In this document: positions 46,130 to 55,201 of the stretch, piece after piece
How positions within the stretch are numbered: the first letter of the stretch is position 1
How the letters are laid out: every line of letters starts with the position of its first letter
Assembly (NCBI GenBank): GCA_019353055.1
Contig: JABAHL010000001.1
Coordinates: forward strand, 441,670 to 505,669
Direction of reading: 5' to 3'
DNA: 64,000 nucleotides
From: Faucicola osloensis_C
GTDB lineage: Bacteria > Pseudomonadota > Gammaproteobacteria > Pseudomonadales > Moraxellaceae
The notes under the pieces: generated by a model
What the model saw: the letters and a program-made list of their open reading frames with translations, nothing else
Database searches by the model: none
What the model was told of the DNA's origin: nothing
Position numbers and translations under genes: made by a program

Positions 46130-47785
46130 ATGAACCATGCTGTCATGCATAATTTACCCAATTTTCACCGTAACGCCCTATCTGCTCTCACTAGCGCTTT
46201 GCTATATGGCGCTCTATTGGTTATGCCAACATTGAACGCGCAAGCCGTGACTGCAACAACAGCGGTCACAGCTAAAACCAACACAACCAGCAGCAAAACG
46301 ACGGTGGAATCTAGTAAAAAATCTAGTACCAAACCTGCAGTGCAAACCACAAGCAAATCAACCAAAGCTGTAACAGCAAACAAAACCACCAACGCTGCCA
46401 AATCAGTCAAAGCCGACACCAAAGCCAGTGGCTCAAAACCTAACACGCAAAAAACAGCAAAAGCTGTCTCTCAACCTGCGCCCGTAACATCAGAGGTCGC
46501 CAACTCATTGGTTGAGTCAGCGCCTGTCGTCACTAGCAACTCGCAAGATCAGGTTATTGATGGCGTGATTGCTATTGTCAACGACACCCCTATTTTACGC
46601 AGCCAGTTAGATCGCGCGGTTGCTCAAGCTTCTGCACAGCTTCAAGCGCAAAATAAACCTGTACCACCCGCACAGCAACTTTATCCGCAAGTATTGGATC
46701 AGCTAATTACTAAGCAAATTCAACTTGATTTAATCAAACGCCAAGGACTGCAGGCTGAAGAGAACGCAGTGAATGCTGCGTTGACCAATTTGGCACAACA
46801 AAATGGGGTCGCAAGCCTTGCTGAATTTCAGCAAAAACTTGACGCCCAGCGCGCAGGTAGTTACCAAGCATTGCGTCAAAAAGTCAGTGAAGACTTGGCG
46901 ATACAAACCTTGCAGCAGCAACAACTTGCCAGCCGCATCAAAATCTCCGATCAAGATGTTGACAACTTCTTAAAATCACCAGAGAGCAACGCTTTAGAAA
47001 AATCACAATATCGCACCTTACATATTCGCGTGCCTTTTGAAGCCGATGCCGCAGGTAAAACCAGCGACAAACAAAAAAAACAAGCGCTGAGCGTAGCCAC
47101 CCAAATTGCCAAAAACTTGCAAGCTGAGAATGCCAATATTGAGCAAATCATGACTGAGGCGCAAACCAACTATAACGCGCAAATTCAAGGGGGCGATATG
47201 GGCTACCACGTTGCGGCAGAGTTACCGACAGAATTGTCAAAAAACATCACCGCCCTTGAAGTCGGGCAAGTTACCAATCCCATTGCCACGGCAGAAGGTT
47301 ATAATGTGATTAAATTGGTCGATAAACGCGGCGGTCAGCAAAAAATCATCGATCAATGGCATACCCGCCATATTTTAATCAGCCCGTCAACTGCCCTACC
47401 CGCTGACATGGCAAAGCAGCAGATCGATACTATCTATGAAAAACTGCGTCAAGGTGAGGACTTCGCTACCTTAGCAAGTACCTACTCAAAAGACCCAGGA
47501 AGCGCCAGCAACGGTGGCGATTTGGGCTGGGTCAGTGAAGGTGATATGGTACCAAGCTTTGAAGCAATGATGAAAAAAACGTCGGTAAATGATTATTCTG
47601 TGCCCTTTCAATCACAATTTGGCTGGCATATTCTTAAAGTCGATGAAAAACGCCAAAAAGATGTGAGCGATGTCTATCGTAAAAACATGGCGCGTGAAAT
47701 TCTATACCAACGTATGGCACCGCAAGCGCTAGACGATTGGATGCAGGAATTAAGAGCGCAAGCTTACGTTAAAATCATGCAATAA
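46130..47785 (+). CDS. surA: Periplasmic chaperone/peptidyl-prolyl isomerase SurA
   Basis: SurA (551 residues) escorts outer-membrane proteins, including LptD, through the periplasm. A signal peptide (about 1-40) is followed by a 100-residue Thr/Lys/Ser/Ala low-complexity region absent from E. coli SurA (428), then the chaperone module (VIDGVIAIVNDTPILRSQ onward) and two parvulin domains starting near residues 291 (YRTLHIRVPF) and 410 (WHTRHILIS). AAGGA precedes the ATG at 46130. The lptD-surA order is conserved in gammaproteobacteria; here a 259-nt gap separates them. Confidence 0.93.
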   Translation: MNHAVMHNLPNFHRNALSALTSALLYGALLVMPTLNAQAVTATTAVTAKTNTTSSKTTVESSKKSSTKPAVQTTSKSTKAVTANKTTNAAKSVKADTKASGSKPNTQKTAKAVSQPAPVTSEVANSLVESAPVVTSNSQDQVIDGVIAIVNDTPILRSQLDRAVAQASAQLQAQNKPVPPAQQLYPQVLDQLITKQIQLDLIKRQGLQAEENAVNAALTNLAQQNGVASLAEFQQKLDAQRAGSYQALRQKVSEDLAIQTLQQQQLASRIKISDQDVDNFLKSPESNALEKSQYRTLHIRVPFEADAAGKTSDKQKKQALSVATQIAKNLQAENANIEQIMTEAQTNYNAQIQGGDMGYHVAAELPTELSKNITALEVGQVTNPIATAEGYNVIKLVDKRGGQQKIIDQWHTRHILISPSTALPADMAKQQIDTIYEKLRQGEDFATLASTYSKDPGSASNGGDLGWVSEGDMVPSFEAMMKKTSVNDYSVPFQSQFGWHILKVDEKRQKDVSDVYRKNMAREILYQRMAPQALDDWMQELRAQAYVKIMQ

Positions 47786-47797
47786 TTTAGCTTTCAC

Positions 47798-47833
47798 AAA
47801 AAAGGCAGTATGATTAACACACTGCCTTTTTTT
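47798..47833. terminator. Bidirectional terminator between surA and pgeF
   Basis: AAAAAAGGCAGT pairs with ACTGCCTTTTTT across an 11-nt loop between convergent genes. Confidence 0.88.
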
Positions 47834-47842
47834 ATGATTGAA

Positions 47843-48751
47843 TTAATCCATAAAAATCAGCGTTGCCATTCTACCTGTTGCAGGCAATTGATGCTGGATT
47901 TGCCGACGATACGAATAAAACCGTGCATCACTATGGCTATCTAAACCGCTTTTATGCACCTGATGAATACCACAAACCTTGAGCTGTAATTCGGCTATTG
48001 CAGGCAAATCGGCAAAATAGTGACCGACCTTATCAGCATTTGGCTGAAACAACTGGGTAGCGACAACCTCAGATACATTTAAGGCTGATAACACGGCATC
48101 TTTGACACGACTGTCTACTTCATAGCTCGATTGTGCGATGCTAGCGCCTACCCAAGCGTGCCACCCACGAGTGACCTTCTGCATTTCGGTAGGCGCATTG
48201 TCCCCCACTGCAAAATCAAACTGGTGTACCATTTTTTGTACGGTCTTTGCAATAATATTTTTACTAAGACCTTGCCAGCCAGCGTGAATTGCCGCAATCA
48301 GTTTGTTATCATCTGCTGCATCGGTGGCTATCATGACGGGTACACAATCTGCTGTCATAATCGCTAAGGCAACATTAGGCAAACGAGTAATATGCGCATC
48401 AGCAGATATCGCTGCTGTATCAATTTTATCAGTAACCTGATAAACGTCATTACCATGGACTTGATTAAGCCAATGAATGCTGTTTAATGCGGGATGATAT
48501 TGTTGTAAGGATTGCAGCAAATGCGCACGATTTTGATGCACCTGCATGCTATCATCCCCTACATGTAAGCCCAGATTAAATTGACCATACACAGCACTCA
48601 AACTAGACTGCCCCACAGAATCATTGCTTGACTTGCTTGAATTACTTGACTTGCTTGGTAGGGACTCACAGCCAGATAGGGTTTGAACCACAGTTACCCC
48701 TGGGCTTGGCGCTTGCGTCAGTTCAATCCAGTGTGCGTTGTTATCTGTCAT
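47843..48751 (-). CDS. pgeF: Peptidoglycan editing factor / laccase-domain protein PgeF (YfiH)
   Basis: The 302-residue protein belongs to the multicopper-like Cys-oxidoreductase/purine nucleoside phosphorylase family YfiH; in E. coli PgeF removes wrongly made UDP-MurNAc-L-Ser. Metal/active-site blocks are LNQVHGNDVYQV, ADAHITRLPNVALAIMTADCVPV and AAIHAGWQGLSKNI. The ATG at 48751 is chosen; longer frames would reach into prpF. A Ser/Lys/Asn insert (about residues 28-40), encoded by a repetitive TTGCTTGA stretch, is not a family feature. Confidence 0.9.
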   Translation of the reverse strand: MTDNNAHWIELTQAPSPGVTVVQTLSGCESLPSKSSNSSKSSNDSVGQSSLSAVYGQFNLGLHVGDDSMQVHQNRAHLLQSLQQYHPALNSIHWLNQVHGNDVYQVTDKIDTAAISADAHITRLPNVALAIMTADCVPVMIATDAADDNKLIAAIHAGWQGLSKNIIAKTVQKMVHQFDFAVGDNAPTEMQKVTRGWHAWVGASIAQSSYEVDSRVKDAVLSALNVSEVVATQLFQPNADKVGHYFADLPAIAELQLKVCGIHQVHKSGLDSHSDARFYSYRRQIQHQLPATGRMATLIFMD

Positions 48752-48818
48752 TATCGGGCTCTTAGTTATTAGTCTCTTAGGTATTGGGCTATTAGTTGCC
48801 TTGTGAATGATTTGTCGA

Positions 48819-50000
48819 TTAAAAGGCATCGCCCGGCACATACACCTCACCCACCATCAGACGTCGCGCTGAACGGCTCATAGACACTTTTTTGGCTTGC
48901 CATTTACCATCCACTTGCGAGGACTCACCCCCGACCAGTAGCGTGCCTGAGGGGTGACCAAAGCGTACTTCAGACAACGCTTTGCCACCTGCCGCTTGGT
49001 TAACTAGCGTACCTTGAATGGTCGCTGCGGTGCCAATCGCAACCGAGGCTGTACCCATCATGGCATGGTGCAGTTGACCCATGCTCATCGCGCGGGCAAG
49101 CAAATCAATATCGCCTGCCTTGACTGTTTTGCCACTAGAGGCGGTATAATCAGCGGGTGGCGCAACCCAAGCAATTTTTGGGGTATGCTGACGGGTTTGG
49201 GCTTCTGTTAGCTCTGTAATCAGTCCCATTTTAACTGCGCCATGGGCACGGATTTTTTCAAGCTTCGCCAAAATTTCTTGGTTACTGTTGATATCTTTTT
49301 GCAGCTCAGCGCCCGTAAAACCTAAATCTTTGGCATTTAAAAAAATCGTTGGGATACCCGCATTGATCATCGTGACGTCAAATTCACCGATTTCAGGTAC
49401 ATTAAGTTTGTCAATCAAGTTGCGCGTCGGGAACATATTGCCATCGCTGTCCACAGGGTCGATAAATTCAATTTTGACTTCGGCTGCTGGGAAAGTCACA
49501 CCATCTAGCTCAAAATCGCCCGTTTCTTGCACTTGACCATCAGTTATGGGTACATGCGCGATGATGGTTTTGCTGATATTCTGCTGCCAAATACGCACTT
49601 CACAAATGCCATTTTGTGGCACTTTACTGGCATCCACCAACCCATTAGCAATCGCAAATGAACCGACCGCCGCGGTTAAGTTTCCACAGTTACCTGACCA
49701 ATCAATCATCGCTTTATCAATGGCGACCTGACCGAATAAATAATTCACATCATGATCGGCAACGTCTGTTTTTGACAAAATTACCACTTTGGAGGTTGAT
49801 GATGAGCCATTTCCCAAACCGTCAATTTGCTTACCATACGGATCTGGACTACCCACCACCCGCAGTAAAAAATTATCTCGGGCTTGCCCTGCGGTTTGGC
49901 AGCGCTCAGGTAGGTCATCAAGCTTGAAAAAAGTACCTTTTGATGTACCACCGCGCATATAGGTAGCTTTAACAGCGATTTGTGGGGCAAAATGGACCAT
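48819..50000 (-). CDS. prpF: PrpF-family isomerase (2-methylaconitate isomerase type)
   Basis: A 393-residue PrpF-like protein of the diaminopimelate-epimerase fold. Signatures: PQIAVKATYMRGGTSKGTFFK, GNGSSSTSKVVILSK and DWSGNCGNLTAAVGSFAI. In the methylcitrate cycle PrpF isomerises 2-methylaconitate; related proteins act as 4-oxalomesaconate tautomerase, so substrate is uncertain. I chose the ATG at 50000, giving a good spacing to AAGGA; an ATG at 50006 abuts that site. None of prpB, prpC or acnD is nearby, so it is an orphan in this window. Confidence 0.88.
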   Translation of the reverse strand: MVHFAPQIAVKATYMRGGTSKGTFFKLDDLPERCQTAGQARDNFLLRVVGSPDPYGKQIDGLGNGSSSTSKVVILSKTDVADHDVNYLFGQVAIDKAMIDWSGNCGNLTAAVGSFAIANGLVDASKVPQNGICEVRIWQQNISKTIIAHVPITDGQVQETGDFELDGVTFPAAEVKIEFIDPVDSDGNMFPTRNLIDKLNVPEIGEFDVTMINAGIPTIFLNAKDLGFTGAELQKDINSNQEILAKLEKIRAHGAVKMGLITELTEAQTRQHTPKIAWVAPPADYTASSGKTVKAGDIDLLARAMSMGQLHHAMMGTASVAIGTAATIQGTLVNQAAGGKALSEVRFGHPSGTLLVGGESSQVDGKWQAKKVSMSRSARRLMVGEVYVPGDAF

Positions 50001-50142
50001 GTTCATATCCTTATGATGGCAGGCGAAAAATCGACGCATCAATTTGTTTTATAGTTAGTCACATGACTACATTAAAAACATGCTAAAACAAATTGATGAC
50101 TGGGTGGCATACGTTGAACACGTCATTTAACAGTGGCCAACG

Positions 50143-51180
50143 TTAATATTGCTCGTTTTTTTCTTCAATGGTTAATTTTACATTGGTGTCGGTTGGGACT
50201 TTTTCATGCGATACTGACTTGGTCGATTTGTCTGTACTTGTGCTAGCCGCTGACTTAGTAGCGGTTGATTTGCTATCAGCATTTGAGGTGGTTGGCTCAG
50301 ATTTTTTATCCGATATTTTATCTGCGCTATCTGATTGCGTGTTTTTCTTGTCTGATGTGTTGGTCACGTCAGTCTTGGTTTTTTCGCTGTCGTTTTTTTC
50401 ACTGTCTGTTTTTGGTTCTTCTGTGGTTTGTTTCTTGACAGGTTTGGTCGTTGAATTTTGGCTGTTGTTGGCAGCGACACTGGGTCTGCTAGTCACAGGT
50501 GGCAAAACAGCGATAGCGCCTGCCGAAGAACCGGCTAACGGCGTATTAGAGGGCTGGGTCAGCGTTTGCGCTAATGCCGAATTTGCCATAATCTCACCGA
50601 CTAGCCCAATCACATCGTCGCCTGTGGTGCTATTGACTTGGTAATTGGTGCCACTGGCTGATAGACCAAACCCAACATTGTTTGCCACTAAAGTGCTATT
50701 TTGTAGTTGATAACCACGCGACGTTATTTGCTCGGCGGCGACGGGCATTTTTAGACGGGTATAAATTTTATCCGCGTTATCGAGCTGCGCTTGAGGCATA
50801 TTAAACAACACCGTCGCTTGGCATTTACCATTGCTACCATTCACGCTCTCTAGATTGATTGCCACTTGCGACAAGCCATTTTGCAAGATAGACATATCAA
50901 CCACCGTCCCTGCTTGCTGCTGGATGATGTCAGACTGCTTTTTGGCTTGCTGGTCGATGCGATTGACTAGATAACTGTGAATGGCACTGGTTGCCTTGTC
51001 ATTGTTACAGGCAATATCAGACGTTTCAATTGGCTGTTGCTCACTGCTTGCAGCACTGCCAGTTTGCTCGTCTTTTTGCTCATTGCGACTACATCCCACG
51101 ACGGCTAAGGCAAAACACGCCAACAATAACGGCGTACGCATTTTTTTTGACAACGTATTTTGTGGGAAAATCATAGACAT
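50143..51180 (-). CDS. Hypothetical lipoprotein with charged low-complexity tail
   Basis: The 345-residue product begins with a lipoprotein signal whose lipobox is AVVGC (cysteine near residue 30). Residues about 45-205 look globular, with a conserved-looking C-terminal helix; residues about 220-345 are Lys/Ser/Thr/Asp-rich and probably disordered. GAAGG lies 6 nt before the ATG at 51180; an inner ATG at 51141 lacks one. No family was recognised. Its neighbours give no functional clue. Confidence 0.6.
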   Translation of the reverse strand: MSMIFPQNTLSKKMRTPLLLACFALAVVGCSRNEQKDEQTGSAASSEQQPIETSDIACNNDKATSAIHSYLVNRIDQQAKKQSDIIQQQAGTVVDMSILQNGLSQVAINLESVNGSNGKCQATVLFNMPQAQLDNADKIYTRLKMPVAAEQITSRGYQLQNSTLVANNVGFGLSASGTNYQVNSTTGDDVIGLVGEIMANSALAQTLTQPSNTPLAGSSAGAIAVLPPVTSRPSVAANNSQNSTTKPVKKQTTEEPKTDSEKNDSEKTKTDVTNTSDKKNTQSDSADKISDKKSEPTTSNADSKSTATKSAASTSTDKSTKSVSHEKVPTDTNVKLTIEEKNEQY

Positions 51181-51327
51181 AAGGCACCTTCACGCAGAAT
51201 TTATTACCATGCCATTATAAAGCAAAGTTTTGCAAATTGGCTAGTTGTTCACTATTATTTATAATAAAATTTAGTTGTAATAATTTTTAGTAGTCATAAA
51301 ATTTTATTGTCTATTGCGAGCCATCGT

Positions 51328-52215
51328 ATGCGCCATCCAAATCAAACCTATTATTTACTCGGTCATCGTGCTGCTCGGGCTGAACGGCTAGAGAACTGTC
51401 AAGACGGATTTGCCTACGTGCAACAATTGCAAAAACAGGGTAAGCAGCTTGACGGGGTTGAATTTGATGTCCAAATGACCGCCGATGGCAAATTTGTGGT
51501 GGTACATGATGAAACCTTAAATCGTCTTACAGGACAACAATCGTGGATTGCTGATAAAACATGGGCTGAATTAGACGCCATTGTGCAATCGGACTATGGG
51601 CGGTTTTCCCAACGTTTTGAGCTAGGGTTTTTAAAACGTCACATATTGTTGCTAGACGATTTACCACGCTATCTGCAATACTTTTGCCATATTGAACTGG
51701 AAATCAAAACCCATGCCAAAACTCATCCAGCCTTGTTGGTTAAAAATCTGCTTAGGCTATTATCACAAGAAATATGGCAAGATTTACCCATCACTTTGAC
51801 CAGTTTTGATACCGATATTTTGTACCAAATTCAAAACCAACAGCAATTTTTAACGTTTCACTTTCCGACAGGCTTATTACTTGAACCCAAAACACTTGAA
51901 CCTAAAACACTTGAACCCAAAACCACACTGGCAAGCCAAATTGCTTTTTTACCGACGCCTGATGCAGCGGGTAAAAACTTAATATTGCAAACCTTTAATC
52001 GCGCTTGTGCGTTAGGCTGTAGCCAAGTGGGCATTTATTATCCGCTTATTACCCCAGCCCTGTTGGAAATTGCCAAAATTTATGGCTTAACAGTCACCGC
52101 TTGGACGGTGAATGAAGTTGAGGTGGCAAAACGCTTGATTGAGATGGGCGTCGATTGTGTGATTACAGATTATCCTACCCAATTTTTAACCCAATTATAT
52201 GAGTTTAACGTTTAA
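51328..52215 (+). CDS. Glycerophosphodiester phosphodiesterase
   Basis: The cytoplasmic-type (no signal) 295-residue enzyme hydrolyses glycerophosphodiesters to glycerol 3-phosphate. The GDPD pattern is visible: LGHRAARAERLENCQDGF (His-Arg and Glu-Asn of the active site), GVEFDVQMTADGKFVVVHDETLNR, ELEIKTH, and the C-terminal VTAWTVNEVEVAKRLIEMGVDCVITDYP. The usual HRG triplet is HRA here. A 15-bp tandem repeat encodes three TLEPK units (about residues 185-199) in a loop. Start taken as ATG at 51328. Confidence 0.88.
   Translation: MRHPNQTYYLLGHRAARAERLENCQDGFAYVQQLQKQGKQLDGVEFDVQMTADGKFVVVHDETLNRLTGQQSWIADKTWAELDAIVQSDYGRFSQRFELGFLKRHILLLDDLPRYLQYFCHIELEIKTHAKTHPALLVKNLLRLLSQEIWQDLPITLTSFDTDILYQIQNQQQFLTFHFPTGLLLEPKTLEPKTLEPKTTLASQIAFLPTPDAAGKNLILQTFNRACALGCSQVGIYYPLITPALLEIAKIYGLTVTAWTVNEVEVAKRLIEMGVDCVITDYPTQFLTQLYEFNV
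51880..51924. repeat. 15-bp tandem repeat, three units, in the glycerophosphodiesterase gene
   Basis: CTTGAACCCAAAACA, CTTGAACCTAAAACA and CTTGAACCCAAAACC follow each other without gaps and in frame (Leu-Glu-Pro-Lys-Thr). Confidence 0.92.
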
Positions 52216-52250
52216 ATTGACCCACTAAATTGACCAATAAGGAGATAACC

Positions 52251-52706
52251 ATGAAACTTGCAGAAGCTTTGTTACGACGTGCCGATATGCAAAAAAAGCT
52301 CGCCAGTTTGAAATCACGCATTGCTGAAAACGTCAAAGTCCAAGACGGCGATACCCCAAGTGAAAACCCGAATGAACTGTTGCTGCAAGCCAATCAAGTC
52401 ATGAGCGAGCTGTATGCGTTAATCGACCATATCCATCGCACCAATGCCATCGCTGTCATGCCCGATGGTGCAACCATGCTCAGCACTTTAGTCAAGCGTG
52501 ATGAACTTGCCGAACGCCATCGCCTGCTGCAAACCGCGATTGATAATGCTAAAACAGAAGGCGATCGTTATAGCTACCGAGAAATTAAATGGCAAAAAGT
52601 GATTGAACCGGTCAAACTGCAAAAACAAGCCGATGACATAGCGGTCAAACTCAGAAACTTAAATATCCAATTGCAAGCCGCTAATTGGCAGATTGATTTA
52701 GTATAA
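52251..52706 (+). CDS. DIP1984/septicolysin-like family protein
   Basis: The 151-residue, largely helical soluble protein matches the small family first seen as septicolysin in Gram-positives and as DIP1984: KLAEALLRRADMQKKLASLKSRI at the N-terminus, the NELLLQANQVMSELYALIDHIHRTNA block and RHRLLQTAIDNA. Its function is unknown. AAGGAG lies 7 nt before the ATG at 52251. It follows the glycerophosphodiesterase by 35 nt, so the two are probably co-transcribed. Confidence 0.82.
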   Translation: MKLAEALLRRADMQKKLASLKSRIAENVKVQDGDTPSENPNELLLQANQVMSELYALIDHIHRTNAIAVMPDGATMLSTLVKRDELAERHRLLQTAIDNAKTEGDRYSYREIKWQKVIEPVKLQKQADDIAVKLRNLNIQLQAANWQIDLV

Positions 52707-52712
52707 GCTAGT

Positions 52713-52740
52713 TTGAAAAAAGTCTACAATTTGCTATGAT
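52713..52740 (+). promoter_or_regulatory. Sigma-70 promoter for the ncRNA candidate
   Basis: TTGAAA (52713-52718) and TATGAT (52735-52740) are separated by 16 nt. The predicted start point, about 52746-52748, coincides with the left arm of the long-range helix. Confidence 0.6.
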
Positions 52741-52745
52741 GGATT

Positions 52746-52952
52746 TGAACATACAGGGCGACTATCAGACCTTGTTTGGCGCGCTGTCCACCGAGAGGTT
52801 GAAAACAAATCGGGCACAGCTTGCAGGTCTGCGAGCAAGACCATCTCTTTACTCGTCATGCTCAGCACACCTTACGAGTTAAACTCGCTCACGAGGCGAC
52901 TTTAGACCGGCACTCATTACTACCGGATATTGACTGTATGTTCACCTTTTTT
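52746..52952 (+). ncRNA. Candidate structured non-coding RNA, about 205 nt
   Basis: TGAACATACAG (52746-52756) and CTGTATGTTCA (52934-52944) are perfect 11-bp complements that would close the whole RNA; six T follow at 52947-52952. Inside are GCTGT..ACAGC with CCGA..TCGG (52783-52820), CTTGC..GCAAG (52820-52839), ACTCGT..ACGAGT (52851-52879) and CGAGT..ACTCG (52875-52887). GGCGACTNTNAGACC-like boxes occur near both ends. No ORF fits. Length and the closing helix are like 6S RNA, but the sequence does not let me confirm that. The 3' end is antisense to the last codons of rnhB. Confidence 0.55.
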
Positions 52953-53642
52953 GTCTAAAATTCTCTGTTTGATGGGGGCAAAACTTTTGCGGTGCATGGG
53001 CAAAATACCGTAATGCTCTATTGCTTGGATATGGGCGGCGGTGGGATAGCCTTTATGCTGCTCAATGCCATAATCAGGATATAACTTTGACAACGCCACC
53101 ATATCTCGGTCACGCGTCACTTTGGCAATCACACTGGCGCCACTGATACACGCATGTTTGCCGTCCCCTTTCACAATCGCTTGCTCATGGGTAATTTGCT
53201 GATAATTGGGCAAGTCAAACAACACGGGCAGTTTATTGCCATCCACCATGACGCTAAAGGTCGCCGTTGGGTATTGCGCTAACATTTGCGCCATCACGCC
53301 TGCCACCGCTTGTTTCATCCCTAGTAATGTCGCTTGTAAGATGTTGATCTGGTCTATTAAGCTGGCAGAAATTTTGACAACCTGATGCGCGCTTGCCGTT
53401 TGTTCAATCAAGGAAAATAACGCTTCTCGTTTTTTCTCTGACAGTTTTTTGGAGTCAGTTAGCGCGCTTAGCGGATGATTGTGGCTAATACTCACACTAT
53501 CAGCGGTGGGTAAATCAGTGCTTAGACTATCTTCTTTGATAGATAAAATTGCTTTATCGAAGATGAGCGCACAAACCACCACATCGCCCAATAACGGGCC
53601 TCGCCCGACCTCATCCACGCCAATAATAAAATGCTTTGTCAT
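52920..53642 (-). CDS. rnhB: Ribonuclease HII
   Basis: RNase HII (240 residues) removes ribonucleotides misincorporated in DNA and RNA primers. Catalytic DEDD residues are in FIIGVDEVGRGPLLGDVV (DEXGRG), SALTDSKKLSEKK, the SVMVDGN segment and ASVIAKVTRDRDM. It is slightly longer than E. coli RnhB (198), with an insert of about 25 residues (Ser/Asp-rich, about residues 34-55). In enterics rnhB follows lpxB; here lpxB is 3 kb away on the same strand. Confidence 0.94.
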   Translation of the reverse strand: MTKHFIIGVDEVGRGPLLGDVVVCALIFDKAILSIKEDSLSTDLPTADSVSISHNHPLSALTDSKKLSEKKREALFSLIEQTASAHQVVKISASLIDQINILQATLLGMKQAVAGVMAQMLAQYPTATFSVMVDGNKLPVLFDLPNYQQITHEQAIVKGDGKHACISGASVIAKVTRDRDMVALSKLYPDYGIEQHKGYPTAAHIQAIEHYGILPMHRKSFAPIKQRILDKKGEHTVNIR

Positions 53643-53710
53643 TTAATTTAGTTCCCAAAATTTGTTACAATGCCTACCATACAGCTATTTTACATTTTTA
53701 AGGAAACAAT

Positions 53711-55015
53711 ATGAATATTTTAGTCATCGGCACAGGCGGACGTGAGCACGCATTGGCATGGCAATGCGCCAAAGATAGCAAAGTGAGCACGGTTTTTGTT
53801 GCCAACGGCAATGCGGGCACAGCGCTTGAACATAAACTACAAAATGTCGATTTAAACGTCAAAGACCATGCGGCGGTGATTCAATTTTGCCAAGACAATG
53901 ACATTGCCTTTGTGCTGGTTGGTCCTGAAGCGCCACTTGTGGCAGGTATGGTCGATGACTTAACAAAAGCAGGTATCAAAGCTTGGGGACCCACGGCGTA
54001 TTGCGCGCAGCTTGAAGGGTCAAAAGCCTTTGCCAAAGATTTTATGATAAAACACCATATCCCTACCGCCAAATACCAAACTTTTAGCGATGCCGAGCAA
54101 GCGATTGCGTATGTGAAAGCCGAAGGCGCGCCGATTGTCATCAAAGCCGATGGTTTAGCCGCAGGTAAAGGCGTGATTGTGGCGATGAGCGAACAAGAAG
54201 CCATTGACGCTATCAATGATATGTTATCGGGCAACAAATTTGGCGATGCGGGCAGCCGTGTGGTGATTGAGCAGTTCTTGCAAGGTGAAGAAGCCAGCTT
54301 CATCTGTATGATAGATGGCAACAATATCTTACCGATGGCAACCAGCCAAGATCACAAACGTATTGGCGAAGGTGATAGCGGTCTTAATACAGGCGGGATG
54401 GGTGCTTACTCACCTGCCCCCGTAGTGACGCAGCAAGTACATGACAAGGTGATTGAGCGTGTGATTCAGCCAGTGGTCGATGCCATGAACGAAAATGGCA
54501 CGCCTTATACGGGATTTTTGTACGCAGGCTTGATGATTGATGACCACAATGACCCCTATGTGATTGAGTTTAACTGCCGTTTTGGTGACCCAGAAACACA
54601 GCCCATTATGATGCGGCTAAAGGGCTCAATGGTTGACTTGATAGCATTAGGGTTGGATGGCAATCTTCCCAAACAAACCGAGTGGGATGAGCGTCCTGCC
54701 TTGGGTGTGGTACTGGCTAGCAAAGGCTATCCAGAAAGCGCAAGTAGCGGCGATGTCATCCATGGGTTACCAACGCTTGAGTCTCAGTATGGGCAAACGG
54801 ATATGGATGTCAAAGTTTTCCACGCAGGTACCAAAGCGTTTGATAATGGTGAAATTATCACCAATGGCGGCCGTGTGGTTTGCGTGACGGCGCTCGGTGA
54901 CGATATTTTGGATGCGCAAACCAAAGCCTTAGCAGTTTGTGGCGCTATTAGCTTTGATGGTATGCAATATCGCCGTGATATCGGTTGGCGCGCTATTCAA
55001 TCTAGCGCCAAATAA
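53711..55015 (+). CDS. purD: Phosphoribosylamine-glycine ligase PurD
   Basis: PurD (434 residues) makes GAR from phosphoribosylamine, glycine and ATP, the step after PurF. ATP-grasp fold: MNILVIGTGGREHALAW, VIKADGLAAGKGVIVA, GEEASFICMIDG and EFNCRFGDPETQ. AAGGAA precedes the start. purH, its common operon partner, is not adjacent. A terminator follows 115 nt after the stop. Confidence 0.97.
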   Translation: MNILVIGTGGREHALAWQCAKDSKVSTVFVANGNAGTALEHKLQNVDLNVKDHAAVIQFCQDNDIAFVLVGPEAPLVAGMVDDLTKAGIKAWGPTAYCAQLEGSKAFAKDFMIKHHIPTAKYQTFSDAEQAIAYVKAEGAPIVIKADGLAAGKGVIVAMSEQEAIDAINDMLSGNKFGDAGSRVVIEQFLQGEEASFICMIDGNNILPMATSQDHKRIGEGDSGLNTGGMGAYSPAPVVTQQVHDKVIERVIQPVVDAMNENGTPYTGFLYAGLMIDDHNDPYVIEFNCRFGDPETQPIMMRLKGSMVDLIALGLDGNLPKQTEWDERPALGVVLASKGYPESASSGDVIHGLPTLESQYGQTDMDVKVFHAGTKAFDNGEIITNGGRVVCVTALGDDILDAQTKALAVCGAISFDGMQYRRDIGWRAIQSSAK

Positions 55016-55064
55016 CCAGTAATCAATAATATGACATTTAGACCTCTAGCCACTGTGTTAAACC

Positions 55065-55095
55065 AAGTGGTTACGCTAAGTGGTTACGCTAAGTG
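55065..55095. repeat. 13-bp tandem repeat downstream of purD
   Basis: AAGTGGTTACGCT occurs twice in tandem (55065-55077 and 55078-55090), with a third partial AAGTG. Confidence 0.85.
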
Positions 55096-55130
55096 TTAAT
55101 CCACTTTATTAAAAATCGGTAACAACAATC

Positions 55131-55165
55131 AAAGCAAATCATGTGTTAAAATGATTTGCTTTTTA
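55131..55165 (+). terminator. Terminator of purD
   Basis: AAAGCAAATCAT pairs with ATGATTTGCTTT across an 8-nt loop, followed by T residues. Confidence 0.85.
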
Positions 55166-55201
55166 TTTGGCTTTTTCTTTCAAAAACATTAGGCACCCTG
55201 T

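Noticed and set aside
52746..52952. Naming the RNA candidate as 6S (ssrS)
   Set aside because: Size and closing helix fit, but the typical gene neighbourhood (zapA, ygfA) is absent and an extended rod with a central bubble could not be drawn convincingly by hand.
53881..54324. Open frame of 147 codons opposite purD
   Set aside because: It lies entirely within the conserved ATP-grasp coding sequence and lacks start signals.
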